Origin: Microvirga sp. VF16
GTDB lineage: Bacteria > Pseudomonadota > Alphaproteobacteria > Rhizobiales > Beijerinckiaceae
Length of the DNA stretch: 64,000 nt
Assembly: GCF_016864375.1 (NCBI RefSeq)
Contig: NZ_CP069354.1
Span: 2,439,501-2,503,500, forward strand
Direction: 5' to 3'
Of this stretch, positions 1 to 9,270 are shown one piece after another (position 1 is the stretch's first letter; every line of letters starts with the position of its first letter). The position numbers and the translations under genes were made by a program. Under the pieces are notes generated by a model that was not told the DNA's origin, searched no databases, and saw only the letters and a program-made list of their open reading frames with translations.

Positions 1-1
1 G

Positions 2-100
2 CCGCTGCGATCCATTGCCAACGAACTCACACGACAGCTCGGCGGAAAGACCGAGGACCAGAATTCGACCCGCAGGCCACGCGCATCTGCTCGCGCCTGA
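2..100 (+). CDS. C-terminal end of a probable IclR-family regulator (partial)
   Basis: An open frame enters from the left edge and stops with TGA at 98-100, giving about 32 residues. The segment PLRSIANELTRQLGG resembles the last helix of IclR regulators, which usually end in a run like 'aaaeisrrLG'. The tail after it is Arg/Ser/Ala rich. It lies 43 bases upstream of tctC on the same strand, which fits a regulator of the TTT transporter. Only the tail is visible, so the family call is tentative; any protein with an amphipathic C-terminal helix could look alike. Confidence 0.4.
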   Translation, partial: PLRSIANELTRQLGGKTEDQNSTRRPRASARA

Positions 101-143
101 GGCGAATAAACCCGATCAGCAGTGATCATAAGGAGAGGAAACT

Positions 144-1103
144 GTGCTGAAGGTTCTTAAAACGCTGTGCATCGGCGCGCTCGCCGTGAGCGCCACCGCA
201 ACGGCCGCTTACGCCGAGTGGCCGAAAGACCGTCCCATCGAGATCGTCGTGGCGTTCGCCCCGGGCGGAAGCACCGACGTCATGGCTCGCGCGATGCAGC
301 CGTACCTGGAGAAGGAACTGGGCGCGAAAATCGTGATCGTCAACAAGCCCGGCGCTTCGGGTGAGATCGCTTATACCTACCTCTCCCAGGCCAAGCCGGA
401 CGGTTACACCTTCTCGTTCATCAACACGCCCGGCTACCTGTCGATGCAGGTGCAGCGCAAGCTGCGGTATGATCCGAAGAGCATCCAGGCCGTGGCGCGC
501 ATCGTCGACGATCCGACGGCCTACGTCGTGAAGGCCGACTCCCCGATCAAATCGCTCAAGGAACTCGTTGCACAGGCCAAGGCGAAACCTGGGTCCGTGT
601 CGGTCGGCAGCTCCGGCGTCGGCACCGATGACCACTTGGCCATGATCCTGCTGGAATCGGCAACCGGCGTGTCCCTGACGCACGTGCCGTTCCCCGGCGC
701 GGGTGAAACGAGAACCGCACTTCTCGGCAATCACATCACGACGGGCGGCCTGAACGTCAGCGAGTTCGCGAGCGGCGACACGAGCAGCGTTCGTCCGCTA
801 GCCCACTTTGGCGACAAGCGCTCTCCTGAGGCGCCGGACGTCCCGACGGCTCAGGAGCAGGGGATCGAGGTCTTCATGAGCTCGGAGCGTGGTCTTGCCG
901 CGCGCCGGGACGTGCCAGCCGACATCCGCACCAAGTTCTCGGATGCGGTGAAGAAGGTCGTCGACAATCCTGAGTTCAAGGAACAGGCCAAGAAGCTTGC
1001 CCTTCCGCTCGCCTATCTGTCGGGCGAGGAATGGGAGCAGCAGATGCCGAAGCGCCTCCAAGCGTTCCAGGACATCTGGAACAAGACACCCTGGGTGCAA
1101 TAA
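144..1103 (+). CDS. tctC: TTT-family substrate-binding protein (TctC/Bug)
   Basis: Periplasmic binding protein of a tripartite tricarboxylate transporter, which captures a carboxylate for the TctAB membrane pair. The 319 residues match the usual family length of about 320. A signal peptide covers residues 1-24, with likely cleavage after AYA before EWPKD. The Bug-family loop APGGSTDVMAR follows near residues 39-49. The start is GTG at 144, placed by a strong AGGAGAGG at 131-138. Its TAA stop overlaps the ATG of the next gene by one base, so translation is coupled to tctB and tctA. Bug proteins bind very varied acids, so the ligand cannot be read from sequence. The downstream hydroxyacid dehydrogenase hints at a 2-hydroxy acid. 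Confidence 0.9.
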   Translation: MLKVLKTLCIGALAVSATATAAYAEWPKDRPIEIVVAFAPGGSTDVMARAMQPYLEKELGAKIVIVNKPGASGEIAYTYLSQAKPDGYTFSFINTPGYLSMQVQRKLRYDPKSIQAVARIVDDPTAYVVKADSPIKSLKELVAQAKAKPGSVSVGSSGVGTDDHLAMILLESATGVSLTHVPFPGAGETRTALLGNHITTGGLNVSEFASGDTSSVRPLAHFGDKRSPEAPDVPTAQEQGIEVFMSSERGLAARRDVPADIRTKFSDAVKKVVDNPEFKEQAKKLALPLAYLSGEEWEQQMPKRLQAFQDIWNKTPWVQ

Positions 1104-1567
1104 TGGCCAGCCGCTCGACACTCGGGCGGAAAGGTAACCAACCTGATCTTCTTGCTGGCTTGATCTTCATCGTCGTGGGAGCGCTCGGCCTTTGGGCCGG
1201 GCGCGACCTGAGGATGGGCAATGCCGCCATGATGGGTCCGGGTTACCTTCCGCTGATCGTCTCGGCGCTGATCCTGCTGATCGGCCTCGGGGTGACAATC
1301 ATGGGACTCCTGCGCTCCGGCGAACCTCTCGGTGTCGTTCGGCTGCGCCCGCTCCTGATCATTCTCGTCGCGGTCGCGGGTTTTGCCTACGCAGCGGGAT
1401 CCCTTGGCTTCATCATCGCGGCCGCATGGCTCATCGGCATCGGCAGTCTGGCCGATCCTGAGACGCGCCTTCGCGAGATCGCCGCTTCCATCGTGGTGCT
1501 GACGATTTTCGGCATCCTCGTTTTCATCATTGGACTGGGCGTCCAGATGCCGTTGGGGCCGTTCTGA
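1103..1567 (+). CDS. tctB: TTT transporter small membrane subunit (TctB)
   Basis: Small membrane subunit of the tripartite tricarboxylate transporter, 154 residues with four hydrophobic segments: after the leader MASRSTLGRK, around LLAGLIFIVVGALGLW, in LPLIVSALILLIGLGV, and in two later stretches ending in FGILVFIIGLGV. The open frame runs further upstream, but ATG 1103 overlaps the tctC stop (TAATG) and leaves the typical 140-160 residue size. Its stop overlaps the tctA start (TGATG). TctB is poorly conserved in sequence, so position between tctC and tctA is the main support along with the hydrophobic pattern. Confidence 0.88.
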   Translation: MASRSTLGRKGNQPDLLAGLIFIVVGALGLWAGRDLRMGNAAMMGPGYLPLIVSALILLIGLGVTIMGLLRSGEPLGVVRLRPLLIILVAVAGFAYAAGSLGFIIAAAWLIGIGSLADPETRLREIAASIVVLTIFGILVFIIGLGVQMPLGPF

Positions 1568-3075
1568 TGGAATTGTTCGACTCACTCATTCTCGGGTTCA
1601 GCACGGCTGTCACCCCGACCAATCTTCTGTTTTGTCTCATTGGCGCCCTGCTGGGCACGCTCATTGGCGTCCTGCCAGGAATCGGCCCGACGGCAACCCT
1701 GGCAATCCTCCTGCCGATCACATTCTTTTTGCCGCCGCTGGCGGCGCTGATCATGCTCGCGGGTATCTTCTATGGCGCGCAGTATGGCGGATCGACGACG
1801 GCCATCCTGGTGAACCTGCCAGGCGAAGCGTCATCGGTGGTGACCGCACTTGACGGCTACCAGATGGCCAAGCAGGGCCGGGCAGGGGCGGCCCTGGCCA
1901 TCGCTGCCCTGGGTTCGTTCTTCGCGGGAACCGTCGCGACCATCGGGTTGGCGATTGCGGGACCGACTCTCGCGGGCTTTGCGCTCTCGTTCGGGCCGGC
2001 GGAGTATTTCTCGCTGACGGTCTTCGGATTGCTGTGCGCAACGGTTCTCGCCAGCGGTTCGGTGATCAAAGCCATCGGCATGATCTGCATCGGCCTTCTT
2101 CTCGGATGGGTGGGGACGGACGTGAACAGCGGGTCCGAGCGCCTCACCTTCGGTGCCGTGGAACTCTTTGACGGTATCGAGTTCGTCGTCATTGCCGTCG
2201 GGCTTTTCGGGATCGCCGAGATCATCATCAACCTCGAATCCCCGGAACTCCGCGGTCTGATCGCGTCCAAGATCACCCGTCTTTGGCCGACCCGCGAGGA
2301 CTTCCGTAGAGCCTGGCCCGCGGTTCTCCGGGGAACGGGCCTTGGAACCTTTCTCGGTATTCTTCCCGGCGGCGGGGCGACGCTCAGTGCGTTCAGCGCC
2401 TACACCTTCGAGAAGAAGATGTCCCGCAACCCGCAACAGTTCGGCAAGGGGGCCGTTGAAGGTGTGGCGGCTCCGGAGGCGGCCAACAATGCCGGCGCCC
2501 AATCATCGTTCATTCCGTTGCTGACGCTTGGCATTCCGTCAAACGCGATCATGGCGATGTTGCTCGGCGCCATGACCATCCATGGCATCACGCCCGGTCC
2601 GTCTGTCATGCAGAATCAGCCCGATCTCTTCTGGGGACTGATCGCCAGCATGTGGATCGGAAACCTCATGCTGCTCGTCATCAATCTGCCGATGATCGGC
2701 CTGTGGGTTCGCCTTCTGACGGTGCCGTACCGTCTGCTCTACCCGGCGATCCTGCTGTTCTGCTGCGTCGGCGTCTACAGCGTCAGCAACCGGGCGTTCG
2801 ACGTCGCTCTCGCGGTCGGCTTCGGCTTCCTCGGTTATCTTTTCCGCAAGGCGAAATGCGAGCCCGGCCCGCTGTTGCTCGGCTTCGTCCTGGGACCTCT
2901 GCTAGAGACGAATCTGCGACGCGCCATGCTGATCTCGCAGGGAAGCCCGAGTGTCTTCATCGAGCGGCCGATCAGCCTGACCCTCCTCATTGCGTCAGTG
3001 GCCTTGTTCATCTTGCTCCTGGTGCCAGCCATCCGCAAAACCCGCGAGGAAGCTTTCGTTGAGGAGGAGGCCTGA
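1567..3075 (+). CDS. tctA: TTT transporter large membrane subunit (TctA)
   Basis: Large channel subunit of the tripartite tricarboxylate transporter, driving ion-coupled uptake of the substrate delivered by TctC. At 502 residues it has the standard length and about 11-12 hydrophobic segments. Family motifs are visible: LLGTLIGVLPGIGPTATL near residue 25, LGILPGGGATLSAF in the middle, and EGVAAPEAANNAG just after. The start overlaps the tctB stop by one base, so the three genes form a single translationally coupled operon. No clear terminator follows; the next gene on this strand starts about 110 bases later. Confidence 0.93.
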   Translation: MELFDSLILGFSTAVTPTNLLFCLIGALLGTLIGVLPGIGPTATLAILLPITFFLPPLAALIMLAGIFYGAQYGGSTTAILVNLPGEASSVVTALDGYQMAKQGRAGAALAIAALGSFFAGTVATIGLAIAGPTLAGFALSFGPAEYFSLTVFGLLCATVLASGSVIKAIGMICIGLLLGWVGTDVNSGSERLTFGAVELFDGIEFVVIAVGLFGIAEIIINLESPELRGLIASKITRLWPTREDFRRAWPAVLRGTGLGTFLGILPGGGATLSAFSAYTFEKKMSRNPQQFGKGAVEGVAAPEAANNAGAQSSFIPLLTLGIPSNAIMAMLLGAMTIHGITPGPSVMQNQPDLFWGLIASMWIGNLMLLVINLPMIGLWVRLLTVPYRLLYPAILLFCCVGVYSVSNRAFDVALAVGFGFLGYLFRKAKCEPGPLLLGFVLGPLLETNLRRAMLISQGSPSVFIERPISLTLLIASVALFILLLVPAIRKTREEAFVEEEA

Positions 3076-3188
3076 AACAATTCGTGGTTGGAGCCACCGC
3101 CCAGCCGGGCCTTCCACTCGAAGCGGCGTAAGCTTTGCGAAGGCACGGCTCTGTCCCTCATCCACGAGACATCAAAGACAAGAAGGCC

Positions 3189-4466
3189 ATGGGGATTTCT
3201 GACATGCCGCGCGGTCTTGACCGTTCCACGGCGGACCTCAAAGCAACGCCTGTCCAGGCTACGGTGCGGACGCCTCCTGCCGCTCTCCCGCGGCGCCTTC
3301 GCCGGATTCTGGCACTCGACGACTTCGAATCTGCGGCACGCCGCCACCTGCCGCGGCCGATCTTCGGATACGTCTCGGGCGCCGCCGAAACCAATGCCTC
3401 CCTCCGCGATAACCGGTCGGCATTCGAGGAGTTCGGCTTTGCCCCGCGGGTGCTCGTCGACGTGTCCAAGCGAACGCAGAGCGTCGAACTGTTCGGCCGC
3501 ACATACGCGGCTCCCTTCGGGATCGCTCCCATGGGCATCAGCGCTTTGTCCGCCTACCGCGGCGATCTGGTCCTGGCATGCGCAGCCGGGCAGGCGAATA
3601 TCCCCATGATCATGAGTGGATCCTCCCTCATTCGTCTAGAGGACGTCGTCAAGGCGAATCCTGCGGCTTGGTTTCAGGCATATCTGCCGGGTGAACCGGA
3701 CCGGATCCTCGCTCTGCTGGAGCGGGTGGAGAAGGCGGGCTTTGGGACACTCGTGCTGACCGTGGACACGGCAGTTCTGGCCAATCGCGAGAATAACATT
3801 CGAAGCGGCTTCTCCACTCCGCTTCGTCCCAGTTTACGCCTTGCCTGGGATGGCATGATACGGCCGAACTGGACGCTGAACACGTTCCTGCGAACGTTGC
3901 TCAGGCACGGCATGCCCCACTTCGAGAATTCCCACGCGACGCGTGGCGCACCGATTCTGGCCAAGAGCGTGATGCGGGACTTCGGCGCCAAGGACCACTT
4001 GAACTGGCATCATCTGGAACTGATCCGCGATCGGTGGAAGGGACGCTTGGTCGTCAAGGGAATCATGTCCAGGGAGGATGCCTGCATTGCCCGGGACAGC
4101 GGCGTCGACGGCATCGTCGTCTCGAACCACGGTGGCCGGCAACTCGATGGCGCGGTCTCGCCTCTCCGCGTCCTGCCGGACATTGCGGATGCCGTGGGAG
4201 CGGCAATCCCAGTCATGATGGACGGCGGTGTACGGCGAGGCTCCGATGTGCTGAAAGCCATTGGCCTCGGCGCAACGTTCGTGTTCGTCGGCCGCCCGTT
4301 CGTTTATGCGGCAGCAATCGGAGGCGAGGCTGGTGTCAGCCAAGCAATCAGTATTCTGTCGACGGAGATCAACCGCAACATGGGTCTTCTCGGCATCAAC
4401 TCACTTGAGGAAATGGGCCCGGATCGACTGATCACGCTCAATCGCGTAGGTGGAGGGCAAGCCTGA
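3189..4466 (+). CDS. FMN-dependent alpha-hydroxy-acid dehydrogenase/oxidase
   Basis: Oxidises a 2-hydroxy acid to the 2-oxo acid using FMN, the reaction of the L-lactate dehydrogenase (LldD), glycolate oxidase and mandelate dehydrogenase family. About 425 residues. The N-terminal part has FGYVSGAAET followed by the flavin-barrel strands. The active-site loop VSNHGGRQLDG places the catalytic His at residue 314 and the substrate-binding Arg three residues later. MDGGVRRGSDVLKAIGLGA is the phosphate-binding end of the barrel. The frame extends to a TTG at 3135, but ATG 3189 (or 3204) gives a more normal N-terminus. It follows tctCBA by about 110 bases, so it probably processes the imported acid. 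Which hydroxy acid is not resolved. Confidence 0.9.
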   Translation: MGISDMPRGLDRSTADLKATPVQATVRTPPAALPRRLRRILALDDFESAARRHLPRPIFGYVSGAAETNASLRDNRSAFEEFGFAPRVLVDVSKRTQSVELFGRTYAAPFGIAPMGISALSAYRGDLVLACAAGQANIPMIMSGSSLIRLEDVVKANPAAWFQAYLPGEPDRILALLERVEKAGFGTLVLTVDTAVLANRENNIRSGFSTPLRPSLRLAWDGMIRPNWTLNTFLRTLLRHGMPHFENSHATRGAPILAKSVMRDFGAKDHLNWHHLELIRDRWKGRLVVKGIMSREDACIARDSGVDGIVVSNHGGRQLDGAVSPLRVLPDIADAVGAAIPVMMDGGVRRGSDVLKAIGLGATFVFVGRPFVYAAAIGGEAGVSQAISILSTEINRNMGLLGINSLEEMGPDRLITLNRVGGGQA

Positions 4467-4575
4467 GAGCTAAGCCTGGAGTGCCAACGAGGTATGAAGG
4501 ATCCGAACTGGAGGATCAGGCCGATACGCACCGTACCGGCAGTCGGGCGAGGACCGGCATAGGCAAGTCAACTCT

Positions 4576-5508
4576 TCAATGCGGCACGCTCCGATGATAT
4601 TCGAATGCCTCCACGACGGATTGGCGCTCATTCTCGCTCAATGGAACGAGCGGCGGCAACGGCACCGCCAAGGACGGATCGTGATGAATATGGGCCAGGA
4701 CGGCCTTGACTCCGGGAACGAGAGGCCGGCCATCGAAAATCCGCCGGATTGACACCGCTGCGGCCAAGGCCCGTTCGTCACCGTCATGGAAGGCCCGTGC
4801 GCATAGATCCGCGTTCAGGTTGGCAGTCGCTGAGATACATCCGGCGAATACGCCAGCACGCGCTTCGAGCAGGACCGCTTCATTGGACGGGAAGACCTGC
4901 AGGCTCGGAGAGAGTGCCGCCACCCGTCGTGCATAATCAAGATCGCCCGAGGAATCTTTCACGCCGGCAATGCGCTCGCCGAACTCGGATCGAAGCTGCT
5001 GGACCAAATCGACCGTATACGGCACGCCTGACATTACGAGGAAATGGTACAGGTAGATCGAAATGGGCCGAAATCGGGTTTCCTCGACGATCGCCTCGAT
5101 GAGGCGGATGATCCCGTCATCCGACACACCCTTGTAATAGAACGGTGGCAGCACGAGGGCGCCCGCAAAGCCGATCTCTGCGGCATGTCGGGTCAGCACA
5201 AGTGCGTCCCTGATTGCTGCCGCGCCGGTGCCAACCATCAGTCGATGCAGAGGCAGGCCTGCATCGGCCACTGCCGACATCAGAGCCATACGTTGCTCAC
5301 GCGTGAACGATGTGGCCTCACCTGTGGTGCCGAGAATATTCAGTCCGTCACAGCCGTGAAACAGGAGATGCTCGGCGAGAGCGATGAAGCGATCAATATC
5401 GGGTTCGCCTGTCGAGGTGATCGGGGTCGCAATGGCCGCGATCACGCCAGATAAACGCCGCCCTGTACCGCATTCCGGGATAGCCTCGGATGTCTTGGAA
5501 TCGAGCAT
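4576..5508 (-). CDS. DapA-family aldolase/dehydratase
   Basis: Member of the dihydrodipicolinate synthase/N-acetylneuraminate lyase family: a TIM barrel that condenses or cleaves 2-oxo acids through a Schiff base. The 310 residues show the GTTGE loop at 60-64, Tyr152/154 in IYLYHF and the Schiff-base Lys184 in GVKDSSGD. The usual YNxP signature is changed to YLYHF, which argues against a true DapA. ATG 5508 is preceded by an AGAGGG site; the longer frame to 5622 starts badly. It is the last gene of the minus-strand operon, 28 bases after the ferredoxin gene, so it probably handles a late 2-oxo acid intermediate. KDG/KDGlucarate-type or hydratase-aldolase activity is possible. Confidence 0.82.
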   Translation of the reverse strand: MLDSKTSEAIPECGTGRRLSGVIAAIATPITSTGEPDIDRFIALAEHLLFHGCDGLNILGTTGEATSFTREQRMALMSAVADAGLPLHRLMVGTGAAAIRDALVLTRHAAEIGFAGALVLPPFYYKGVSDDGIIRLIEAIVEETRFRPISIYLYHFLVMSGVPYTVDLVQQLRSEFGERIAGVKDSSGDLDYARRVAALSPSLQVFPSNEAVLLEARAGVFAGCISATANLNADLCARAFHDGDERALAAAVSIRRIFDGRPLVPGVKAVLAHIHHDPSLAVPLPPLVPLSENERQSVVEAFEYHRSVPH

Positions 5509-5536
5509 GTCTTGAGCCCTCTTGTGAACCCGGCCT

Positions 5537-5884
5537 TCAGGCTGCGTCAATAGAAGCCGAGGAAGCCGCGTAAACAGACACGATCGGATGATCGCGGTTG
5601 GTGATAAATTTCGGCGAAGCACCGCCGGGACTGCCCCAGCCGGTCACGTCAGGACCAAAGAACTCCGCGTTGATCGCCTGGAACCCTGCTTCGTGCGGTG
5701 GCAGATCGGCCTCATCGAAGATCGCCTGTACAGGGCAAACCGACAGGCAGAGACCGCAGCTGATGCACTCGTCCTGATGGATGTACATCATCCGCCCGCC
5801 CTCGTAGATGCACTCCACGGGACAGGCTGTCTGGCAATCCCCGTCCTTCACGTCGATGCAGGCGGATGCAATCACATAGGCCAT
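5537..5884 (-). CDS. 7Fe (3Fe-4S/4Fe-4S) ferredoxin
   Basis: Small electron carrier of 115 residues. The cysteines follow the seven-iron pattern: Cys9, Cys17, Cys21-Pro and Cys25, then Cys40, Cys43, Cys46 and Cys50-Pro, so one 3Fe-4S and one 4Fe-4S cluster are expected. The C-terminal half after residue 60 is the long tail typical of Azotobacter FdI-like proteins. ATG 5884 is chosen because MAYVIASACIDVKDGDC begins exactly where family members begin. It sits 10 bases after the enoyl-CoA hydratase gene. In this operon it may pass electrons to or from the FAD oxidoreductase; that pairing is inferred from position only. Confidence 0.9.
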   Translation of the reverse strand: MAYVIASACIDVKDGDCQTACPVECIYEGGRMMYIHQDECISCGLCLSVCPVQAIFDEADLPPHEAGFQAINAEFFGPDVTGWGSPGGASPKFITNRDHPIVSVYAASSASIDAA

Positions 5885-5894
5885 CGGAGCCTCC

Positions 5895-6671
5895 CTATCG
5901 GCCCTGCCACACCGGGGCGCGCTTCTCCTGGAACGCACGCACCCCCTCATCCTGGTCCTGCGACTGCAGGGCCTCAACCAAGGCGGGCAAGCGCAGGCCT
6001 TGCGCCTCCTGCGGTGTCAGGCGGCTGCCTGCGCGAACCATCTGCTTGATGGCGCGGATGGAGAGTGGCGCACAGGCCAGAATATCGTTCACCCAGCGTT
6101 CCACGGCTTCATCGAGCTCCGCTCCGGCGACAACCTCGTTGACGAGGCCGAAGCGCAGGGCCTCCGTGGCAGGGACCCGCCTGCCGGTGAGCAGCATCCC
6201 CATCGCCCACACGTGAGGGATCCGACGCGGCAGAACCGCAATGCCGCCGTCGAGGGCCAACCGTCCGATCCGGGGTTCGGGCAACCCGAACGACGCATGC
6301 TCGGCGGCCACGACGATGTCGCAGCCGAGCACCATCTCGAACCCTCCACCCAGCGCGTGGCCGTTGACTCGTGCGATGACAGGAACATCGAGCGTATCGC
6401 GCAGGGCAATGCCGCCGAACCCGCCTGGCCGCGGCGCCGCCCAGTACTCGAGACCGGACGAACCGCTGCCGGACTTCACATCGGCACCGGCCGAAAACGC
6501 ACGCTCGCCGGCACCGGTCAACACAACCACGCGGACGGAGCGATCGCGCTGGATCCGCTCCCAGATTTCGATCAAGGCGGCCTCGGTTTCCTGATCGACC
6601 GCGTTCATCCGATCAGGACGATTGATCGTGACACGGGCAACCCCGTTCGTGACCTCGTATAGGACGCTCAT
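5895..6671 (-). CDS. Enoyl-CoA hydratase/isomerase family protein
   Basis: Crotonase-fold enzyme of 258 residues acting on an acyl-CoA. The oxyanion segments are present: AFSAGADVKSG near residue 60, and NGHALGGGFEMVLGCDIVVA followed by FGLPEPRIGRLALDGG. The usual catalytic Glu of hydratases in this second region is not obvious, because the stretch reads DGGIAVLPRR rather than GGTQRL, so the exact chemistry (hydratase, isomerase, hydrolase) is open. Its ATG overlaps the stop of the CoA-transferase gene by four bases. It therefore probably acts on the thioester made by that transferase. Confidence 0.88.
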   Translation of the reverse strand: MSVLYEVTNGVARVTINRPDRMNAVDQETEAALIEIWERIQRDRSVRVVVLTGAGERAFSAGADVKSGSGSSGLEYWAAPRPGGFGGIALRDTLDVPVIARVNGHALGGGFEMVLGCDIVVAAEHASFGLPEPRIGRLALDGGIAVLPRRIPHVWAMGMLLTGRRVPATEALRFGLVNEVVAGAELDEAVERWVNDILACAPLSIRAIKQMVRAGSRLTPQEAQGLRLPALVEALQSQDQDEGVRAFQEKRAPVWQGR

Positions 6672-7882
6672 ACTACGATCCTTTCACGCTTGAGGTCTTC
6701 GATACGCGCGCTGTCGTAGCCCAGTTCGTGCAGGATCTCCTCCCCATGCTCGCCCAGGCTCGGGGGCGCATGGCGGATCTGGAAGCCGCAGGCGCTCATG
6801 GTGAGCGGCGTCCCGATCAGCCGCACAGGTTCGTTAATTCCCTCGGCCGTCGCGTCGAGCTCGATGACGGTCCCATTCGTAGCCGTCTGCTCCGACGCGA
6901 GCGCCTCCGGAAGGTTCTGGACCGGAGCGCACAACAGGTCCTGCTCCTCGAGCCGCGCGAGCCAGAAGGCCGTGGTGTTGGAGCGGAAGCGCTCCCGGAA
7001 CCGGGCCTGCAGGTCCGCCTTGTGCTCGACCTGTCCGGCGAAGGTGGCATACCGTGCCTCCTCGGACAGGTCAGGAAGCTCAAGGGCCGCACAGATATCG
7101 CGCAGCGGATTGGCCTTGAAGGCGCCGACGAGCACGAGGGCACCATCGGTCGTCTCGAAGACACCCGTCAGCGGGAAGGCCGCCCAGTTCAGGTCGCGGC
7201 GGCGCTGGAGCCACATGGCGGCTTCCTGCATCTGCATGGCCAGCATGGAGTCATAGAGCGACACCGACACCTGCTGACCCGCGCCTGTCCTTTCCCGCTG
7301 CAGCAAGGCGAGAAGGATGGCCTGCACGAGGTGCATTCCGGCCGTGTAGTCGGCGAGCGCGGTCGGATAGATCGACAGCGGCAGGCTCGGATCGGCTCGA
7401 CGCGCCATGACCCCCGAGAGGGCCTGAGCCAGCACGTCCTGTCCGCCCTTGTGGGACAATGGACCAGATTGCCCAAAACCCGATCCGAAGGCGCAGATGA
7501 TCCGGGGATTGATCTTAACCAGATCCTCATACCCGAAGCCCATGCGCTCCATCACGCCGGCGCGGAAGTTGTTGACCACCACGTCGGCGTTGCGGATCAG
7601 GCTGTACACGATTTCCTTGCCGGCCGGATTGCGCAGGTCGAGGGCAATCGAACGCTTGTTCCGGTTCAGGCTGCAGAACACCGGATTGTTCAATCCGTCC
7701 GGATCATCGGCGATGGAGGTCCGGGACAGGTCGCCCGCACCGGGCCGTTCGATCTTGATCACGTCCGCGCCGTAATCGGCAAGGACCTGGGTGGCGCAGG
7801 GGCCAAGCATCACCTGCGTAAAGTCGATGACCTTGATACCGGTGAGCGGCTGCGCCACAGGCGTAGTGGTATGGGCGTTCAT
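6668..7882 (-). CDS. Class III CoA transferase (CaiB/BaiF family)
   Basis: Moves CoA from a donor thioester to a carboxylic acid, activating it for catabolism. At 404 residues it has the standard length. N-terminal family segments are clear: GIKVIDFTQVMLGPCATQVLADYGADVIKIE, then SLNRNKRSIALDLRNPAGK, and the region holding the catalytic Asp near residue 180 (YPTALADYTAGMHL). The ATG overlaps the upstream FAD-oxidoreductase stop by four bases, as its own stop overlaps the hydratase gene, so the genes are co-translated. The C-terminal segment PSLGEHGEEILHELGY is also typical. The acid activated is unknown. Confidence 0.92.
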   Translation of the reverse strand: MNAHTTTPVAQPLTGIKVIDFTQVMLGPCATQVLADYGADVIKIERPGAGDLSRTSIADDPDGLNNPVFCSLNRNKRSIALDLRNPAGKEIVYSLIRNADVVVNNFRAGVMERMGFGYEDLVKINPRIICAFGSGFGQSGPLSHKGGQDVLAQALSGVMARRADPSLPLSIYPTALADYTAGMHLVQAILLALLQRERTGAGQQVSVSLYDSMLAMQMQEAAMWLQRRRDLNWAAFPLTGVFETTDGALVLVGAFKANPLRDICAALELPDLSEEARYATFAGQVEHKADLQARFRERFRSNTTAFWLARLEEQDLLCAPVQNLPEALASEQTATNGTVIELDATAEGINEPVRLIGTPLTMSACGFQIRHAPPSLGEHGEEILHELGYDSARIEDLKRERIVV

Positions 7883-9240
7883 TCTGCGGCCTCCACAATT
7901 TCAGTTGTCGCGTTTGACGCGGGAACATCGCCGGGGTCGGCGCCCTGCGCCCTCAGGCGGGCCTGCAGGGATTTCACATCGATGAGACCAACGGAGGTGT
8001 TCGCTTCGAGCGCAACCGCCGCTGCCACGCCGACCGCCTCGCCCATGGCCATGCAGGGGGGAATCTCGCGCGAGATGCGTTGCGCCGACGAGGTCGCCGA
8101 GTAGTGACGCCCTGCGACCAACAGCTGGTCGATCCCCTGAGGCAGAAGCGAGCGGTAAGGATAGTAGTAGTCGCGCCCACGGGCCACGCTGTCCGGGAAA
8201 TGGCGCCGCTGTGCCACATCCTCCTTGGTCATCACGTACTGCCCTTCCAGGAGCCGCGTCTGCCGGATTCCGAGCTGGGGCGCCACATCGACGATGAAGG
8301 CGTTCTGGAAGCCCGGCAGCTTGGCGCGGACGAACTCCAGCAGCGCCGCGATGCGGGTTCTGCCCTCGAAGTCGGCCCGGGTCAGATCGGCGACGCTCAA
8401 CCCGTCATGGTTCACCATGTGCGGGCAGTTGCACCAGACGATTCCCGGCAGCGGAGTCTTCAGCCACCACTTGTCCCAGGAACCACCCATGATCTTCTTG
8501 GCTTCACGGTCGATGGCGTGAAAGGCGTCGGGCTCCTCGAACTCGAACCGCTCCGCCTCTTCCGCATTCACGCCGCCAAGGCGGAACACGGTCGTGACGA
8601 TGTAGCTACCCTTGATGAAGGGTGCGCCGGCAGAGGCGGCGACATCTAGGTCACCCGTTGCATCGACAATGACGTCGCCCAGGATGGCTTGGCGTCCTTC
8701 CTTGCTCTCGACGATCACACCCTTCGCCTGACCGTCTTCGACGATGGTCTTCGAGAACCAGGAGTGCAGGCGCAGCTGGATCTTGGCTTCCGCCACCATA
8801 TCGTTGGCGACGCGCTTGAACCCGTCGGGATCGAAGGCAGCGGCGTAGCAGATCGGCTGCGGCTTCTGGTGCGAGTGGAAGTCGAACACCCCCCAGCGGG
8901 ACCACTTGCGCCACAGATTCCAATCCGAAACGCGTTCTTCCTCCGGTGGCGTGACGCAAAGCCCGAGCCGCTCCATGCGGTCGATCATTTCGGTACAGAG
9001 GCCCCGAACGCTGATCTCGGTGCCATTGCACATGTCATCAAGGACGAGAACCATGCCACCGGAGGCAAGGCCGCCGAGATAGGCATAGCGTTCCAGCAGG
9101 ATGACCGAGAGGCCCTGGCGGGCGCCCGCCACTGCAGCGGAGATACCTGCCGGTCCGCCACCGACCACGACGAGATTGGCGCGAGCGGCGACAGGCACAG
9201 AGCCACCGTCTTCAGAGATGAAGTCACGAGTCGAAGTCAT
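7879..9240 (-). CDS. FAD-dependent oxidoreductase (FAD_oxidored type)
   Basis: Flavoprotein of 453 residues. The dinucleotide-binding motif VVVGGGPAGISAAVAGARQG lies near residues 25-44, with an acidic strand end (LLERYAYLGG) and a second FAD segment VDATGDLDVAASAGAPF near residue 190. The C-terminal flavin loop holds REIPPCMAMGEAVGVAAA. The GGLASGGMV stretch after the first motif is typical of the PF12831 family, which includes proteins annotated as fumarate-reductase-like or xanthan lyase-like. It is not a well-characterised enzyme class. It sits between the ABC importer genes and the CoA transferase, so it likely oxidises or reduces the imported compound before or after CoA activation. Confidence 0.85.
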   Translation of the reverse strand: MTSTRDFISEDGGSVPVAARANLVVVGGGPAGISAAVAGARQGLSVILLERYAYLGGLASGGMVLVLDDMCNGTEISVRGLCTEMIDRMERLGLCVTPPEEERVSDWNLWRKWSRWGVFDFHSHQKPQPICYAAAFDPDGFKRVANDMVAEAKIQLRLHSWFSKTIVEDGQAKGVIVESKEGRQAILGDVIVDATGDLDVAASAGAPFIKGSYIVTTVFRLGGVNAEEAERFEFEEPDAFHAIDREAKKIMGGSWDKWWLKTPLPGIVWCNCPHMVNHDGLSVADLTRADFEGRTRIAALLEFVRAKLPGFQNAFIVDVAPQLGIRQTRLLEGQYVMTKEDVAQRRHFPDSVARGRDYYYPYRSLLPQGIDQLLVAGRHYSATSSAQRISREIPPCMAMGEAVGVAAAVALEANTSVGLIDVKSLQARLRAQGADPGDVPASNATTEIVEAAE

Positions 9241-9270
9241 TGTACTTGTCCTTGTTGCAGGGCCGGCGCA